Of a stretch of 64,000 bases of DNA, positions 17,456 to 25,205 are shown piece after piece; the first letter of the stretch is position 1; each line of letters begins with the position of its first letter. Source of the DNA: Paraoerskovia marina DSM 21750. Its GTDB lineage: Bacteria; Actinomycetota; Actinomycetes; Actinomycetales; Cellulomonadaceae. The stretch lies in the NCBI RefSeq assembly GCF_000701465.1, contig NZ_JNIY01000003.1, positions 124,001 through 188,000 on the forward strand, in the 5' to 3' direction. The notes beneath the pieces were generated by a model. That model was not told the DNA's origin, searched no databases, and saw only the letters and a list, made by a program, of their open reading frames with translations. A program made the position numbers and the translations under genes.

Positions 17456-18376
17456 ATGATCGAGGTCCAGAACCTCACCAAGACCTACGGGGACGTCGTC
17501 GCGGTCGACGACGTCACGTTCACCGTCCGCCCCGGTGTCGTCACCGGGTTCCTCGGCCCCAACGGGGCGGGGAAGTCCACGACGATGCGCATGATCCTGG
17601 GACTCGACCGCCCGACGTCCGGGACGGTCGCCGTCAACGGCCGTCCGTACCAGGACGCCGTGGCGCCCATCGCCGAGGTCGGCGCACTCGTCGAGGCGCG
17701 GGCCGTCGACGGGCGGCGGTCGGCACGCAACCACCTGCGCGCGATCGCCGCGACCGTCGGCATCGGTGACGGCCGCGTCGACCAGGTGCTCGAGCTCGTC
17801 GGACTGACGGACGTCGCCCGCAAGCCCGCGGGCGGATTCTCGCTCGGCATGGGTCAGCGCCTGGGTATCGCCTCGGCACTGCTCGCGGACCCCGACGTCG
17901 TGATGCTCGACGAGCCTGTGAACGGCCTTGACCCGGACGGGATCCTCTGGATCCGCGGGCTGCTCAAGCAGCTTGCCGCCGAAGGACGGACGGTGTTCCT
18001 CTCCTCGCACCTGATGAGCGAGATGCAGATGACCGCCGAGCACCTGATCGTGATCGGGCAGGGGCGCATCCTGGCCGACGAACCGCTGCACGCCATGATC
18101 GACCGGGCCGCGGGCGAGCGCGTCGACGTCGTCTCGCCCGACGGCGGGCGGCTCGCGGAGCTGCTCGCCGACGACGGCGTGGTCGTGACGTCGGCGGAGC
18201 CAGGAGTCCTGCAGGTCACGGGCGTCGCGGCGGAGCGGATCGGTGACGTGGCCGCGGAGAACGGCGTGCGCCTGCACCAGCTCCACACCGTGGAGCCGTC
18301 GCTCGAACAGGCATTCATGGACATGACCGCGGGAGCAGTGACGTACCGCGGAGGACGAGAGGACACACCCCGATGA
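17456..18376 (+). CDS. ABC transporter ATP-binding protein (drug/peptide exporter type)
   Basis: A 306-residue ATPase with Walker A GPNGAGKS, signature FSLGMGQRLG, Walker B VVMLDEPVNGLD and the switch His in FLSSHLMSEM. The C-terminal extension of about 90 residues is common in actinobacterial BcrA/DrrA-like ATPases. ATG 17456 follows GGAG at 17447-17450. It overlaps the permease gene by four bases. With the two-component system upstream, the set resembles envelope-stress or antibiotic-response exporters. Confidence 0.92.
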   Translation: MIEVQNLTKTYGDVVAVDDVTFTVRPGVVTGFLGPNGAGKSTTMRMILGLDRPTSGTVAVNGRPYQDAVAPIAEVGALVEARAVDGRRSARNHLRAIAATVGIGDGRVDQVLELVGLTDVARKPAGGFSLGMGQRLGIASALLADPDVVMLDEPVNGLDPDGILWIRGLLKQLAAEGRTVFLSSHLMSEMQMTAEHLIVIGQGRILADEPLHAMIDRAAGERVDVVSPDGGRLAELLADDGVVVTSAEPGVLQVTGVAAERIGDVAAENGVRLHQLHTVEPSLEQAFMDMTAGAVTYRGGREDTPR

Positions 18377-19209
18377 GCGCCGCCACGACCTCCCCCCGCG
18401 CCGTCGACCACGCGTCCCTACGCCTGACGTTCGGCCATGTGGTGCGCCACGAGTGGATCAAGCTCACGTCGATCCGGTCGATCTGGTGGTTCCTCGTGGC
18501 GACCGTCGGGTCGATGGTCGTCTTCGGCGTCGTCGCCTCGTCCGTCGTCGCGGGCGCAGAGGAGATCCCGGAGACCCTCCCGCCAGGAGCTCCGAACCTC
18601 TCCGACCCGCTGTCCGTCGTGCTCGGCGGGTCCGGGCTGGCGCTGCTGATCATCGGCGTGCTCGGCGCGATGATCGGCGCGCGCGAGTACGGGTCCGGCA
18701 TGGTCCGGACGACGTTGACCGTGGTTCCACGACGGCTGTGGACGCTCGGCGCGAAGGTCCTGTGCTTCGTCGCCGTCCTGACACCGACGGTGCTGCTCTC
18801 CTGCGCCATGGCGTTCACCGCCGGGATGCCGGTGCTGGACGCCGCCGGCAAGGAGACCGTCGCCATCACCGACGACGGCGTGCTCGGTGCGGTGCTCGGG
18901 ACGGCCGGCTATCTCGTGGGCGTCGGGGTGCTGGGCCTGTGCCTGGGTGTCGCGTTCCGCAGTGTCGCCGCCTCGATCGGCACGCTCGTCGGCGTCGTGA
19001 TCGTGCTCCCGCAGCTCGCGTCGATGATCATCCCGGAGGAGTGGGACGGCGTGCTCGCATACCTTCCGTCCAACGCCGCGAGCTCGTTCACCGCGGTCGT
19101 GCCGCCGGACGGGATGCTGTCGGCCGCCGGCGGGGTCGCGGTCTTCGTCGCATGGGTCGTCGCGGCGCTCGTGTGGGCGGCGGTCGGTCTGGTCCGACGG
19201 GACGCCTGA
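18373..19209 (+). CDS. ABC-2 type transporter permease
   Basis: A 278-residue protein with six hydrophobic segments and the pattern of ABC-2 permeases: a charged N-terminus (RHEWIKLTSIRSIWWF), then GAREYGSGMVRTTL between helices two and three. It forms the membrane half of the exporter with the overlapping ATPase. The substrate is unknown. Confidence 0.9.
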   Translation: MSAATTSPRAVDHASLRLTFGHVVRHEWIKLTSIRSIWWFLVATVGSMVVFGVVASSVVAGAEEIPETLPPGAPNLSDPLSVVLGGSGLALLIIGVLGAMIGAREYGSGMVRTTLTVVPRRLWTLGAKVLCFVAVLTPTVLLSCAMAFTAGMPVLDAAGKETVAITDDGVLGAVLGTAGYLVGVGVLGLCLGVAFRSVAASIGTLVGVVIVLPQLASMIIPEEWDGVLAYLPSNAASSFTAVVPPDGMLSAAGGVAVFVAWVVAALVWAAVGLVRRDA

Positions 19210-19211
19210 AC

Positions 19212-19249
19212 CCGGGGAGTCAGGGCGGCGAGCCGTCCTGACTCCCCGG
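19212..19249. terminator. Bidirectional terminator between the exporter permease and tetR
   Basis: A perfect 13-bp stem (19212-19224 with 19237-19249) with a 12-base loop. The stem overlaps the last codons and stop of the convergent TetR gene, so the same DNA ends transcription from both sides. Confidence 0.8.
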
Positions 19250-19852
19250 AGCCCCCGCGTCGTCGGGCGGACGGACCGGCCCCGTCAGGTAGTGCTGCAG
19301 CGCGGGGGCGACGGACGCGGCGACCGACCGCGGGTCGGCCGACGCGAGCGGCTCGATCCGGACGATGGCGCGCGCGAGCGTCAGCCCGACGATCTGCGAC
19401 ATCAGGAGCGAGCCGCGGTACTCGGGATGGTCCGCCCCGATCGCGCGGGCGAGGGGGGCGAGGAGCTCGGCGGTGAGGCGCTCGCGGATGATCGCGGCCG
19501 ACTCGGGTGCCGAGGTCACGGAGCGGACGATCGAGACGATGCGGGTCCTCTTGGCCTCGTCGGTCAGCAGGTCGAGGGCAAAGACGGCCAGTCGTTCTCC
19601 TGCGGTGCCCGGGTCGCCGGCGACGATCCGCGGGATGACGACCGACGGGTCGACGGGGAGGTCGACGACGGTCGCGAAGAGCTCGGCCTTCGATCCGAAG
19701 TAGTGGCTGATCAGTGCCGGGTCCACCCCGGCGTCGGTGGCGACGGAGCGCAGGGTGGTGCGGTCGAACCCGAGCTCGGCGAAGCGGAGCCGAGCGGCCT
19801 CGGCGATCTGCTCCCGGGTGTCGGCGTCGCCGGGTCGTCTGCCTCGTGCCAT
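19220..19852 (-). CDS. TetR-family transcriptional regulator
   Basis: A 210-residue repressor with an N-terminal helix-turn-helix (TREQIAEAARLRFAELGF, then SVATDAGVDPALISHYFGSK) and a variable ligand-binding C-terminal half. It is convergent with the ABC exporter. The start codon at 19852 lies 6 bases after a -10 box TAGCCT (complement of 19859-19864), suggesting leaderless expression. A palindrome at 19864-19881 adjoins that box and may be its own operator. Confidence 0.88.
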   Translation of the reverse strand: MARGRRPGDADTREQIAEAARLRFAELGFDRTTLRSVATDAGVDPALISHYFGSKAELFATVVDLPVDPSVVIPRIVAGDPGTAGERLAVFALDLLTDEAKRTRIVSIVRSVTSAPESAAIIRERLTAELLAPLARAIGADHPEYRGSLLMSQIVGLTLARAIVRIEPLASADPRSVAASVAPALQHYLTGPVRPPDDAGAPGSQDGSPP

Positions 19853-19863
19853 GCGGTGAGGCT

Positions 19864-19881
19864 ACCCCCGATGCCGGGGGT
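19864..19881. promoter_or_regulatory. Palindrome behind the tetR promoter: operator or terminator
   Basis: ACCCCCG and CGGGGGT arms flank a 4-base centre. The element sits seven bases past the stop of the 60-residue upstream gene, where a terminator would lie, and touches the putative -10 box of tetR, where an autoregulatory operator would lie. Sequence alone cannot separate the two roles. Confidence 0.5.
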
Positions 19882-19888
19882 GACGAGG

Positions 19889-20071
19889 TCAGGCGGAGCA
19901 GAGGCGGTGGCCGGGCCAGCGCTCGACGAGGTCCTCGTCGGCGGCGAGGCGTGCGGAGTCGGTCCGGGCGAGGTGGTGGGCGGTGCGGTGGCGTACGAGC
20001 GCGCGGTGGTCGTTGTCGATCGCCCACATCAGAGCTTCGCGAACCTCGTCGTGGGTCGGTGCGGTGTTCAT
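19889..20071 (-). CDS. Small soluble protein, unknown function
   Basis: A 60-residue His/Arg/Asp-rich protein with no membrane segment and no family I recognise. It is likely real because the start at 20071 follows a near-ideal AAGGAGG and because it fills the gap between two genes on the same strand with suitable flanking signals. It could be a small regulator or stress protein, but nothing in it shows a function. Confidence 0.6.
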   Translation of the reverse strand: MNTAPTHDEVREALMWAIDNDHRALVRHRTAHHLARTDSARLAADEDLVERWPGHRLCSA

Positions 20072-20155
20072 GCCGTCCTCCTTGTTCAGGACCGAGCTGC
20101 TGCGGCCTCTATGAACTAGGACGTTCGGGCAGCACGATTCGCACGCGACTTTACA

Positions 20156-21802
20156 TCACGGTTTGGTAACGACTTCTCGCCGGGACGCGCGGACCACGAG
20201 CCCCGAGCCCGCGAGGCCCAGGAACAGGAACGCGGCGGCCACCAGCAAGGACGCCCGGGTCGCGTCGGCGAAGCCCTCGGAGAGCGCGTCGACCACCTGG
20301 GGAGTGGCGTCCCCGGCAGGGCTGTCGGTCCCCTCGGAGCGCAGCTCGCTGATGACGCTGCCCGCGGAGTCCGTCGTCGCCGTCGTGAGCTGCTCGCTGA
20401 CGCCGGCGGGGACGTCGGCGACCTCGTCGATCGCGGCCGGGACCGCCGTCGCGAGCCCGACGGCGAGGGCGGCCCCGACGAACGCCGTCCCCAGCGCGGA
20501 CCCGACCTGGCGTGCCGTGGACTGGGTGGCCGACCCCTGGCCGGAGAGCTCGGCCGGGACCTCCGAGAGGGTGGTCCCGGTGAGCTGCGCGGACGCCAGG
20601 CCCAGGCCGAGGCCGTAGACGGCGAGGAGCGCGGCCAGCAGCCACGCGGACGTCGTGGGCGTGACCGTGAAGGCCACGGCGATCACGCCGACGACCTCGA
20701 GCAGCAGCCCGATCACGACGACCATCGGCGCGCCGACCGCCGCGGCCAGGTGCCGCGCCATGGCGCCGGAGAAGAAGGCGCCGAGCGCCATCGCGGCGAG
20801 CACGAGTCCTGCCCCCATCGTGGACAGGCCCAGCACGTTCACGAGGAAGAGCGGGAGGACGAAGATGATGCCGAACTCGCCGACGGCAACCGTCATCGCG
20901 GTCAGGTTGCCCCACCGGAACGTCGGGATCGAGAACAGGGAGAGGTCCAGGAGCGCGGACCGCCCGACGCGGGCACGGTGCCGCTCCCAGGCCACGAAGC
21001 CCACCAGCATGATCACGGCCAGCGCGAGAACCACCGGGACGACCGAGACCGGTGCGTCGGCGGACCAGGTCAGGCCGAAGATGCTCAGCGCGGTGTCCGG
21101 CGTCCACCAGCCGAGGGTCTGGCCCTCGATCAGCCCGAAGACGAGAGCGCCGAAGCCACCTGCGGAGAGCAGGAGGCCGACGACGTCGAGCCCCGGCTCG
21201 GAGATGTGAGCACGGGTCTCGGGGACCCACAGGAAGGTCCCGACGAGCACGAGCGCGCCGATCGGGAGGTTGACCAGGAAGATCCACGGCCAGGTGAACG
21301 ACGTCGTGAGCCACCCGCCGAGGAGCGGCCCGACGGCGGCCATGCCGGAGATGACGGCGCCCCAGATGGCGAACGCGGTGACGCGGTCCTTGCCGCGGAA
21401 CGTCGCGTTGACGGTCGAGAGGGTGGCGGGCAGGACGAGCGCACCGCCGAGACCCTGGACGACGCGGGCGCCGATCAGCGCCTCTGCTCCGCCCGCGACG
21501 GCGGCCAGGAGCGAGCCGACCGTGAAGAGCAGCACGCCGATCACGAGCATCTTGCGGCGGCCGAGGCGGTCGCCGAGCCGTCCGGTGGTCAGCAGGAGTG
21601 CCGCGAACACGACGGCGTAGGAGGCGTTGACCCACTGCGCGTCGATCAGGTCGAGCCCGAGGTCGTCGATGATGACCGGCAGCGCGACGCTGACGATGGT
21701 CCCGTCGATCACGATCATCGACAAGGCGGTCGCGAGGACCAGCAGGGCGCGCCAGCGGTGGTCGGGCCGGGCGGTGGCTTCCGGGTCGTGCGGTGGCGTC
21801 AT
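20156..21802 (-). CDS. MFS exporter, DHA2 (14-helix) family, linked to an arsR gene
   Basis: A 548-residue drug:H+ antiporter-2 type protein. Visible motifs include GRLGDRLGRRK (motif A), GARVVQGLGGALVLPATLS (motif C region) and WGAVISGMAAVGPLLGG. A large extracytoplasmic loop lies before the last helix (about residues 440-515). It sits 8 bases downstream of an arsenic-type arsR and has GAGGAG before its start at 21802. It resembles the transporter at 36558-38216 in the second arsenic locus along its whole length, including the unusual last loop. This suggests export of an arsenic or antimony compound, though a drug exporter is also possible. Confidence 0.88.
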   Translation of the reverse strand: MTPPHDPEATARPDHRWRALLVLATALSMIVIDGTIVSVALPVIIDDLGLDLIDAQWVNASYAVVFAALLLTTGRLGDRLGRRKMLVIGVLLFTVGSLLAAVAGGAEALIGARVVQGLGGALVLPATLSTVNATFRGKDRVTAFAIWGAVISGMAAVGPLLGGWLTTSFTWPWIFLVNLPIGALVLVGTFLWVPETRAHISEPGLDVVGLLLSAGGFGALVFGLIEGQTLGWWTPDTALSIFGLTWSADAPVSVVPVVLALAVIMLVGFVAWERHRARVGRSALLDLSLFSIPTFRWGNLTAMTVAVGEFGIIFVLPLFLVNVLGLSTMGAGLVLAAMALGAFFSGAMARHLAAAVGAPMVVVIGLLLEVVGVIAVAFTVTPTTSAWLLAALLAVYGLGLGLASAQLTGTTLSEVPAELSGQGSATQSTARQVGSALGTAFVGAALAVGLATAVPAAIDEVADVPAGVSEQLTTATTDSAGSVISELRSEGTDSPAGDATPQVVDALSEGFADATRASLLVAAAFLFLGLAGSGLVVRASRREVVTKP

Positions 21803-21810
21803 GCGACTCC

Positions 21811-22158
21811 TCAGGTCGCCTCGACGGTACCTCTCAGGGCGGCGGAGAGCCGTTCGAGGCCCGCGGGGGCGAGCGAGTAGTACGCCCAGCGTCCGCGCTG
21901 CTCGCGCTCCAGGAGCCCGGCGCCGACCAGGATCTTGAGGTGGTGGCTCACGGTCGGTTGGGCGAGCCCGAGCGGGCCGGTGAGGTCGCACGCGCAGATC
22001 TCGCCCTCGTCGGCCGTGGCGACCAGGGCGAGGAGCTGGACGCGCGCGGGGTCGGCGAGCGCCTTGAAGCCCTGGGCGAGGTCCTGGGCGGCCGCCGGGT
22101 CGACGGCCCCCACGACGCCGCGGCACACGCGGGGCGTGCGGGGCGGAGCAGCGGTCAT
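21811..22158 (-). CDS. arsR: ArsR-family repressor with arsenic-type cysteines
   Basis: A 115-residue winged-helix regulator: FKALADPARVQLLALV, then the recognition region LGLAQPTVSHHLKILVGAGL. From ATG 22158 it carries Cys12, Cys55 and Cys57 (VCRG and EICACDL). This matches the Cys12, Cys57 and Cys59 of the ArsR domain at 38731-39732, which favours this start over the in-frame ATG at 22203. Actinobacterial arsenite sensors use an N-terminal Cys plus a Cys near the recognition helix. It probably represses the MFS gene 8 bases downstream and the divergent flavoprotein. No good ribosome-binding site is visible. Confidence 0.85.
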   Translation of the reverse strand: MTAAPPRTPRVCRGVVGAVDPAAAQDLAQGFKALADPARVQLLALVATADEGEICACDLTGPLGLAQPTVSHHLKILVGAGLLEREQRGRWAYYSLAPAGLERLSAALRGTVEAT

Positions 22159-22237
22159 CCCTTCATCTTGCCACGCATCGACATCTATGGATACGTTGGC
22201 CATGTCAGATTGACGGTTTTCAATACGAGGAGCTCAG

Positions 22238-23554
22238 ATGAGCACGCCCCAGGACCTTCCCGTCGTCGTGATCGGTGGTGGCCCGGTCGGTCTCGCCGCG
22301 GCCGCCCACCTCGTCGAGCGAGGGATCGAACCCCTCGTCCTCGAGAGCGGGCCCGACGTCGGCGCGGCGGTCGCCGCCTGGGGTCACGTCCGGCTCTTCT
22401 CGCCCTGGCAGTACGACGTCGACGCCGCCGCCCGTCGGCTCCTCGCCCCGACGGGGTGGGTCGAGCCCGAGGCCGACGTGCTGCCGACCGGCGCCGAGCT
22501 CGTGGATCGGTATCTGCGGCCCCTGGCGCAGACCCCGGCGATCGCCCCGCACGTCCGCACGGGCGTCCGCGTCCTCGCCGTGACCCGCGACGGCGCCGAC
22601 CGGTCCCGTTCCCTCGGGCGCGAGCGCCGGCCCTTCCGTCTGCGTGTCCGCGACGCCGACGGCGAGCGCGACCTGCTCGCCCGCGCCGTCGTCGACGCGA
22701 CCGGCACCTGGGGGCAGTCCAACCCGTTGGGCGCGAGCGGGATCCCCGCCGTCGGCGAGCAGGAGGCCTCCGCGTTCGTCACCGGACCGCTGCCCGACGT
22801 CCTCGGGCGCGACCGTGAGCGCTTCGCCGGACGGCGCACCCTCGTCGTCGGACGCGGGCACTCGGCGGCGAACACCCTGCTCAGTCTCGTCGAGCTCGCG
22901 GAGTCCGAGCCCGACACCGAGATCACCTGGGCGATCCGTGGCGGGTCCGCCCGACGCCTCTACGGTGGTGGCGGTGCGGACGAGCTGCCGGCCCGCGGCC
23001 ACCTCGGGGAGCGGCTGCGCGCCGCGGTCGAGTCCGGCGCGATCACCCTGGCCACCCACGTGACGATCGACGAGCTCGTCCCCGCAGGTGACGGGGTGCT
23101 CGTGCGCGGGCGCCGCCGCGACGAGGAGACCTCCGTCGAGGTTGACGCGATCGTGAACGCGACCGGGTTCCGGCCCGACCTCGCCATGCTCCGGGAGGTC
23201 CGCCTCGACCTGGACCCCGTGGTCGAGGCGCCACGTGGCCTGGCGACGCTCATCGACCCGAACGAGCACTCGTGCGGCACCGTCCGGCCGCACGGGGAGG
23301 CGCTCCTGCGCCACCCCGACGAGGGCTTCTACGTCGTCGGCTCCAAGTCGTACGGCCGTGCGCCGACCTTCCTGCTCGCCACCGGGTACGAGCAGGTGCG
23401 GTCCGTCGTCGCCGCGCTCGCCGGGGACCGGCAGGCGGCCGACGCCGTCGAGCTCAACCTGCCGTCGACCGGGGTCTGCTCCGCCGACGGCCCGGTCGAC
23501 GACGACAAGGACGTCCCGGTCCCCGCAGGAGCGGCGTCCTCGAGCTGCTGCTGA
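22238..23554 (+). CDS. arsO: ArsO-like FAD-dependent monooxygenase with C-terminal Cys-Cys
   Basis: A 438-residue flavoprotein with an N-terminal FAD-binding motif (VVIGGGPVGLAAAAHL), the segment FSPWQYDVDAAARRLL, a second nucleotide-binding motif (LVVGRGHSAANTLLS) and the ATGFRPD signature. It resembles the ArsO-type monooxygenases reported from Streptomyces arsenic gene clusters. It ends in SSSCC, with a further Cys414 shortly before, which could bind As(III). ATG 22238 follows ACGAGGAG. It is divergent from arsR and should be derepressed with it. The reaction and substrate of ArsO proteins are not settled. Confidence 0.78.
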   Translation: MSTPQDLPVVVIGGGPVGLAAAAHLVERGIEPLVLESGPDVGAAVAAWGHVRLFSPWQYDVDAAARRLLAPTGWVEPEADVLPTGAELVDRYLRPLAQTPAIAPHVRTGVRVLAVTRDGADRSRSLGRERRPFRLRVRDADGERDLLARAVVDATGTWGQSNPLGASGIPAVGEQEASAFVTGPLPDVLGRDRERFAGRRTLVVGRGHSAANTLLSLVELAESEPDTEITWAIRGGSARRLYGGGGADELPARGHLGERLRAAVESGAITLATHVTIDELVPAGDGVLVRGRRRDEETSVEVDAIVNATGFRPDLAMLREVRLDLDPVVEAPRGLATLIDPNEHSCGTVRPHGEALLRHPDEGFYVVGSKSYGRAPTFLLATGYEQVRSVVAALAGDRQAADAVELNLPSTGVCSADGPVDDDKDVPVPAGAASSSCC

Positions 23555-23653
23555 ACCCGACCCTGGCCGTGCCCCGGGTCGCGCCCCCGCGCGGTCCGGG
23601 GCACAGTGCTGCTCGGGAGCGGGCGGCCGAGCGCCCGCCAGAAGGAGGAGATC

Positions 23654-24142
23654 GTGGCCCGATTCACTGCCTGGACGTTCGAGACGGTCGACGGCGCGGA
23701 CGACGCCAACGCCATCGTCCGCGACGCCGCGAGCGAGAAGCTGGTGACCGTCATCGACCACGCCGTCGTGCGCTGGCCCGAGGGCGCCGACAAGCCGGAG
23801 ACGGACGTCCGGCACGACGACGCGAAGCGCGGCACCGGGTGGGGTGCCTTCTGGGGCCTCCTTCTCGGCGGCCTGTTCTTCGTCCCGCTCGTCGGAGCCG
23901 CGGCAGGCGCAGCGGTGGGAGGGCTGAGCAGGCTCTTCAGCGGCATCGGGCTGCGCTCCGAGGACATCGAGCGGATCCGTGAGGGAGTGAAGCCCGGCAC
24001 GTCCGCGCTGTTCCTCGTGACCGAGCAGGGCGACGTCGACCGGTTCGCCGAGCGGCTGCACGGGGTCGGGGCGACCCTCGTGGACGCCAACCTCACCGAG
24101 GAGGAGAAGGCGCTCCTGCTGCAGTCGTTCGGCGGTCGCTGA
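23654..24142 (+). CDS. DUF1269-type membrane-associated protein
   Basis: A 162-residue protein: a soluble start (FTAWTFETVDGADDANAIV), a glycine-rich membrane hairpin (GWGAFWGLLLGGLFFVPLVG and AAAGAAVGGL), then an acidic tail. The pattern matches DUF1269 proteins, whose function is unknown. GTG 23654 has an almost perfect GAAGGAGGAG directly upstream, which excludes the longer frame beginning at 23606. Confidence 0.82.
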   Translation: MARFTAWTFETVDGADDANAIVRDAASEKLVTVIDHAVVRWPEGADKPETDVRHDDAKRGTGWGAFWGLLLGGLFFVPLVGAAAGAAVGGLSRLFSGIGLRSEDIERIREGVKPGTSALFLVTEQGDVDRFAERLHGVGATLVDANLTEEEKALLLQSFGGR

Positions 24143-24183
24143 ACCGCGGGGTCGCCGTGGCCGCGGGGGGGCTGAGCGCGGCG

Positions 24184-24417
24184 TCAGCCGGCGTAGCGGT
24201 CGCCGGCACCGTGCCCGGGTCGCTGGCTGCGTCGGCTCCGGCGTGGCAGGTGCGCTCGCTCGACCGCCGTCGAGTAGCTCACGGCGCTGACCTGCGTCGT
24301 GGACAAGGGGTCGCCGAGCGCGTCGCCCCCGAGTGCACGGGCGACGTGGAGCAGGGGACGCTGTGCCTCGAACTCGTGGGCGAGGGCGTCGAAGATAGGG
24401 GTCTCGGTGTCGCGCAC
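24184..24417 (-). CDS. Possible small protein, unknown function
   Basis: A 77-residue frame starting at GTG 24417 (MRDTETPIFDALAHEFEAQRP). The opening looks like short actinobacterial proteins that begin with an Asp-Thr-Pro-x-Phe-Asp motif, and the second half is basic. It lacks a convincing ribosome-binding site. It occupies an otherwise empty 350-base interval between a plus-strand gene and a minus-strand tetR. It may be real but is uncertain. Confidence 0.45.
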   Translation of the reverse strand: MRDTETPIFDALAHEFEAQRPLLHVARALGGDALGDPLSTTQVSAVSYSTAVERAHLPRRSRRSQRPGHGAGDRYAG

Positions 24418-24496
24418 CGGACCATTGTCCGTCGCCGCGGGGCCGGACTCGCCCCGGGGCGCCGGTCTTCACAGGACCCCTACACGGTCGGGTGGG

Positions 24497-25120
24497 TCAC
24501 GGCACCGAGGGGTCGGCCGCGTCGTCCGAGGTCACGGGGTTCGCGCGGGCGGCCAGGGTCGTGAAGAGCGGCAGGAGGACGTCGTCGAGCACGTCGTCCA
24601 GGTAGCTGTCGGGGATCGGCCCGCCCTTGATGATGGCGAACCTCAGGAGGGCGACCGGCGTGAGCAGCGCGGTGTCCGGGACCGGGGTGGGGCCGATCTC
24701 GCCGCGTTCCGCCGCCGCCGCGAGCGCCGACCGGATCGAGGAGCGCGCCACCTCCCCGTTCAGCTCGGCGACCTCGGAGAGCAGCTCCTGGTCGGCCTCG
24801 CCGAGCAGCGCGCGCAGCGTCGCGGACCCGACCGCACTGACCTGTGTCAGCAGCGGGCCGAGCGTCCGGCGGAGGTCGGCCCGCAGGTCGCCCGACGTCT
24901 CGGTCGTGAACGACGACCGCAGGGCTGAGCCGAGGGCGTCGGAGACGAGGTGTGCCCGGGAGCGGTAGCGGCGGTAGAGGACGGGCTTGCTGGTCCGCGC
25001 CCGGCGCGCGACCCCCTCGAACGTGACTCCGGCGTACCCGTGGTCGTCGAGCTCGGCGCGCGTCGCCTCGCGGATGGCCGCCGTCAGGACCTCGTCCCGT
25101 CGGCGCTTCTGCTCGACCAC
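24497..25120 (-). CDS. TetR-family regulator of the adjacent membrane protein
   Basis: A 207-residue repressor: RRDEVLTAAIREATRAEL, then the helix-turn-helix FEGVARRARTSKPVLYRRYR. The C-terminal half is typical of TetR dimers with a large ligand pocket. GTG 25120 follows AGGAG at good spacing. It is divergent from the gene at 25206, and a 17-bp palindrome at 25168-25184 lies between them. The likely role is local repression of the neighbour and itself. Confidence 0.9.
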   Translation of the reverse strand: MVEQKRRRDEVLTAAIREATRAELDDHGYAGVTFEGVARRARTSKPVLYRRYRSRAHLVSDALGSALRSSFTTETSGDLRADLRRTLGPLLTQVSAVGSATLRALLGEADQELLSEVAELNGEVARSSIRSALAAAAERGEIGPTPVPDTALLTPVALLRFAIIKGGPIPDSYLDDVLDDVLLPLFTTLAARANPVTSDDAADPSVP

Positions 25121-25167
25121 CTGGTCTCCTCTGCCTCGTACTCCTTGTGTACCGTACCGGGCGTGTA

Positions 25168-25189
25168 AGATACGGGGCGTATCTATAAT
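25168..25189. promoter_or_regulatory. TetR operator overlapping a consensus -10 box
   Basis: AGATACG-GGG-CGTATCT is a perfect 17-bp palindrome (25168-25184). A consensus -10 hexamer TATAAT (25184-25189) begins on its last base and reads toward the gene at 25206. A repressor bound here would block RNA polymerase. I see no good -35 element. Confidence 0.7.
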
Positions 25190-25205
25190 TCTTCATGGAG
25201 GCTCG

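Noticed and set aside
21811-22203. Start of arsR at ATG 22203
   Set aside because: The 22158 start gives cysteine positions matching the second ArsR and leaves room for promoter and operator in the divergent gap. The longer form cannot be fully excluded.
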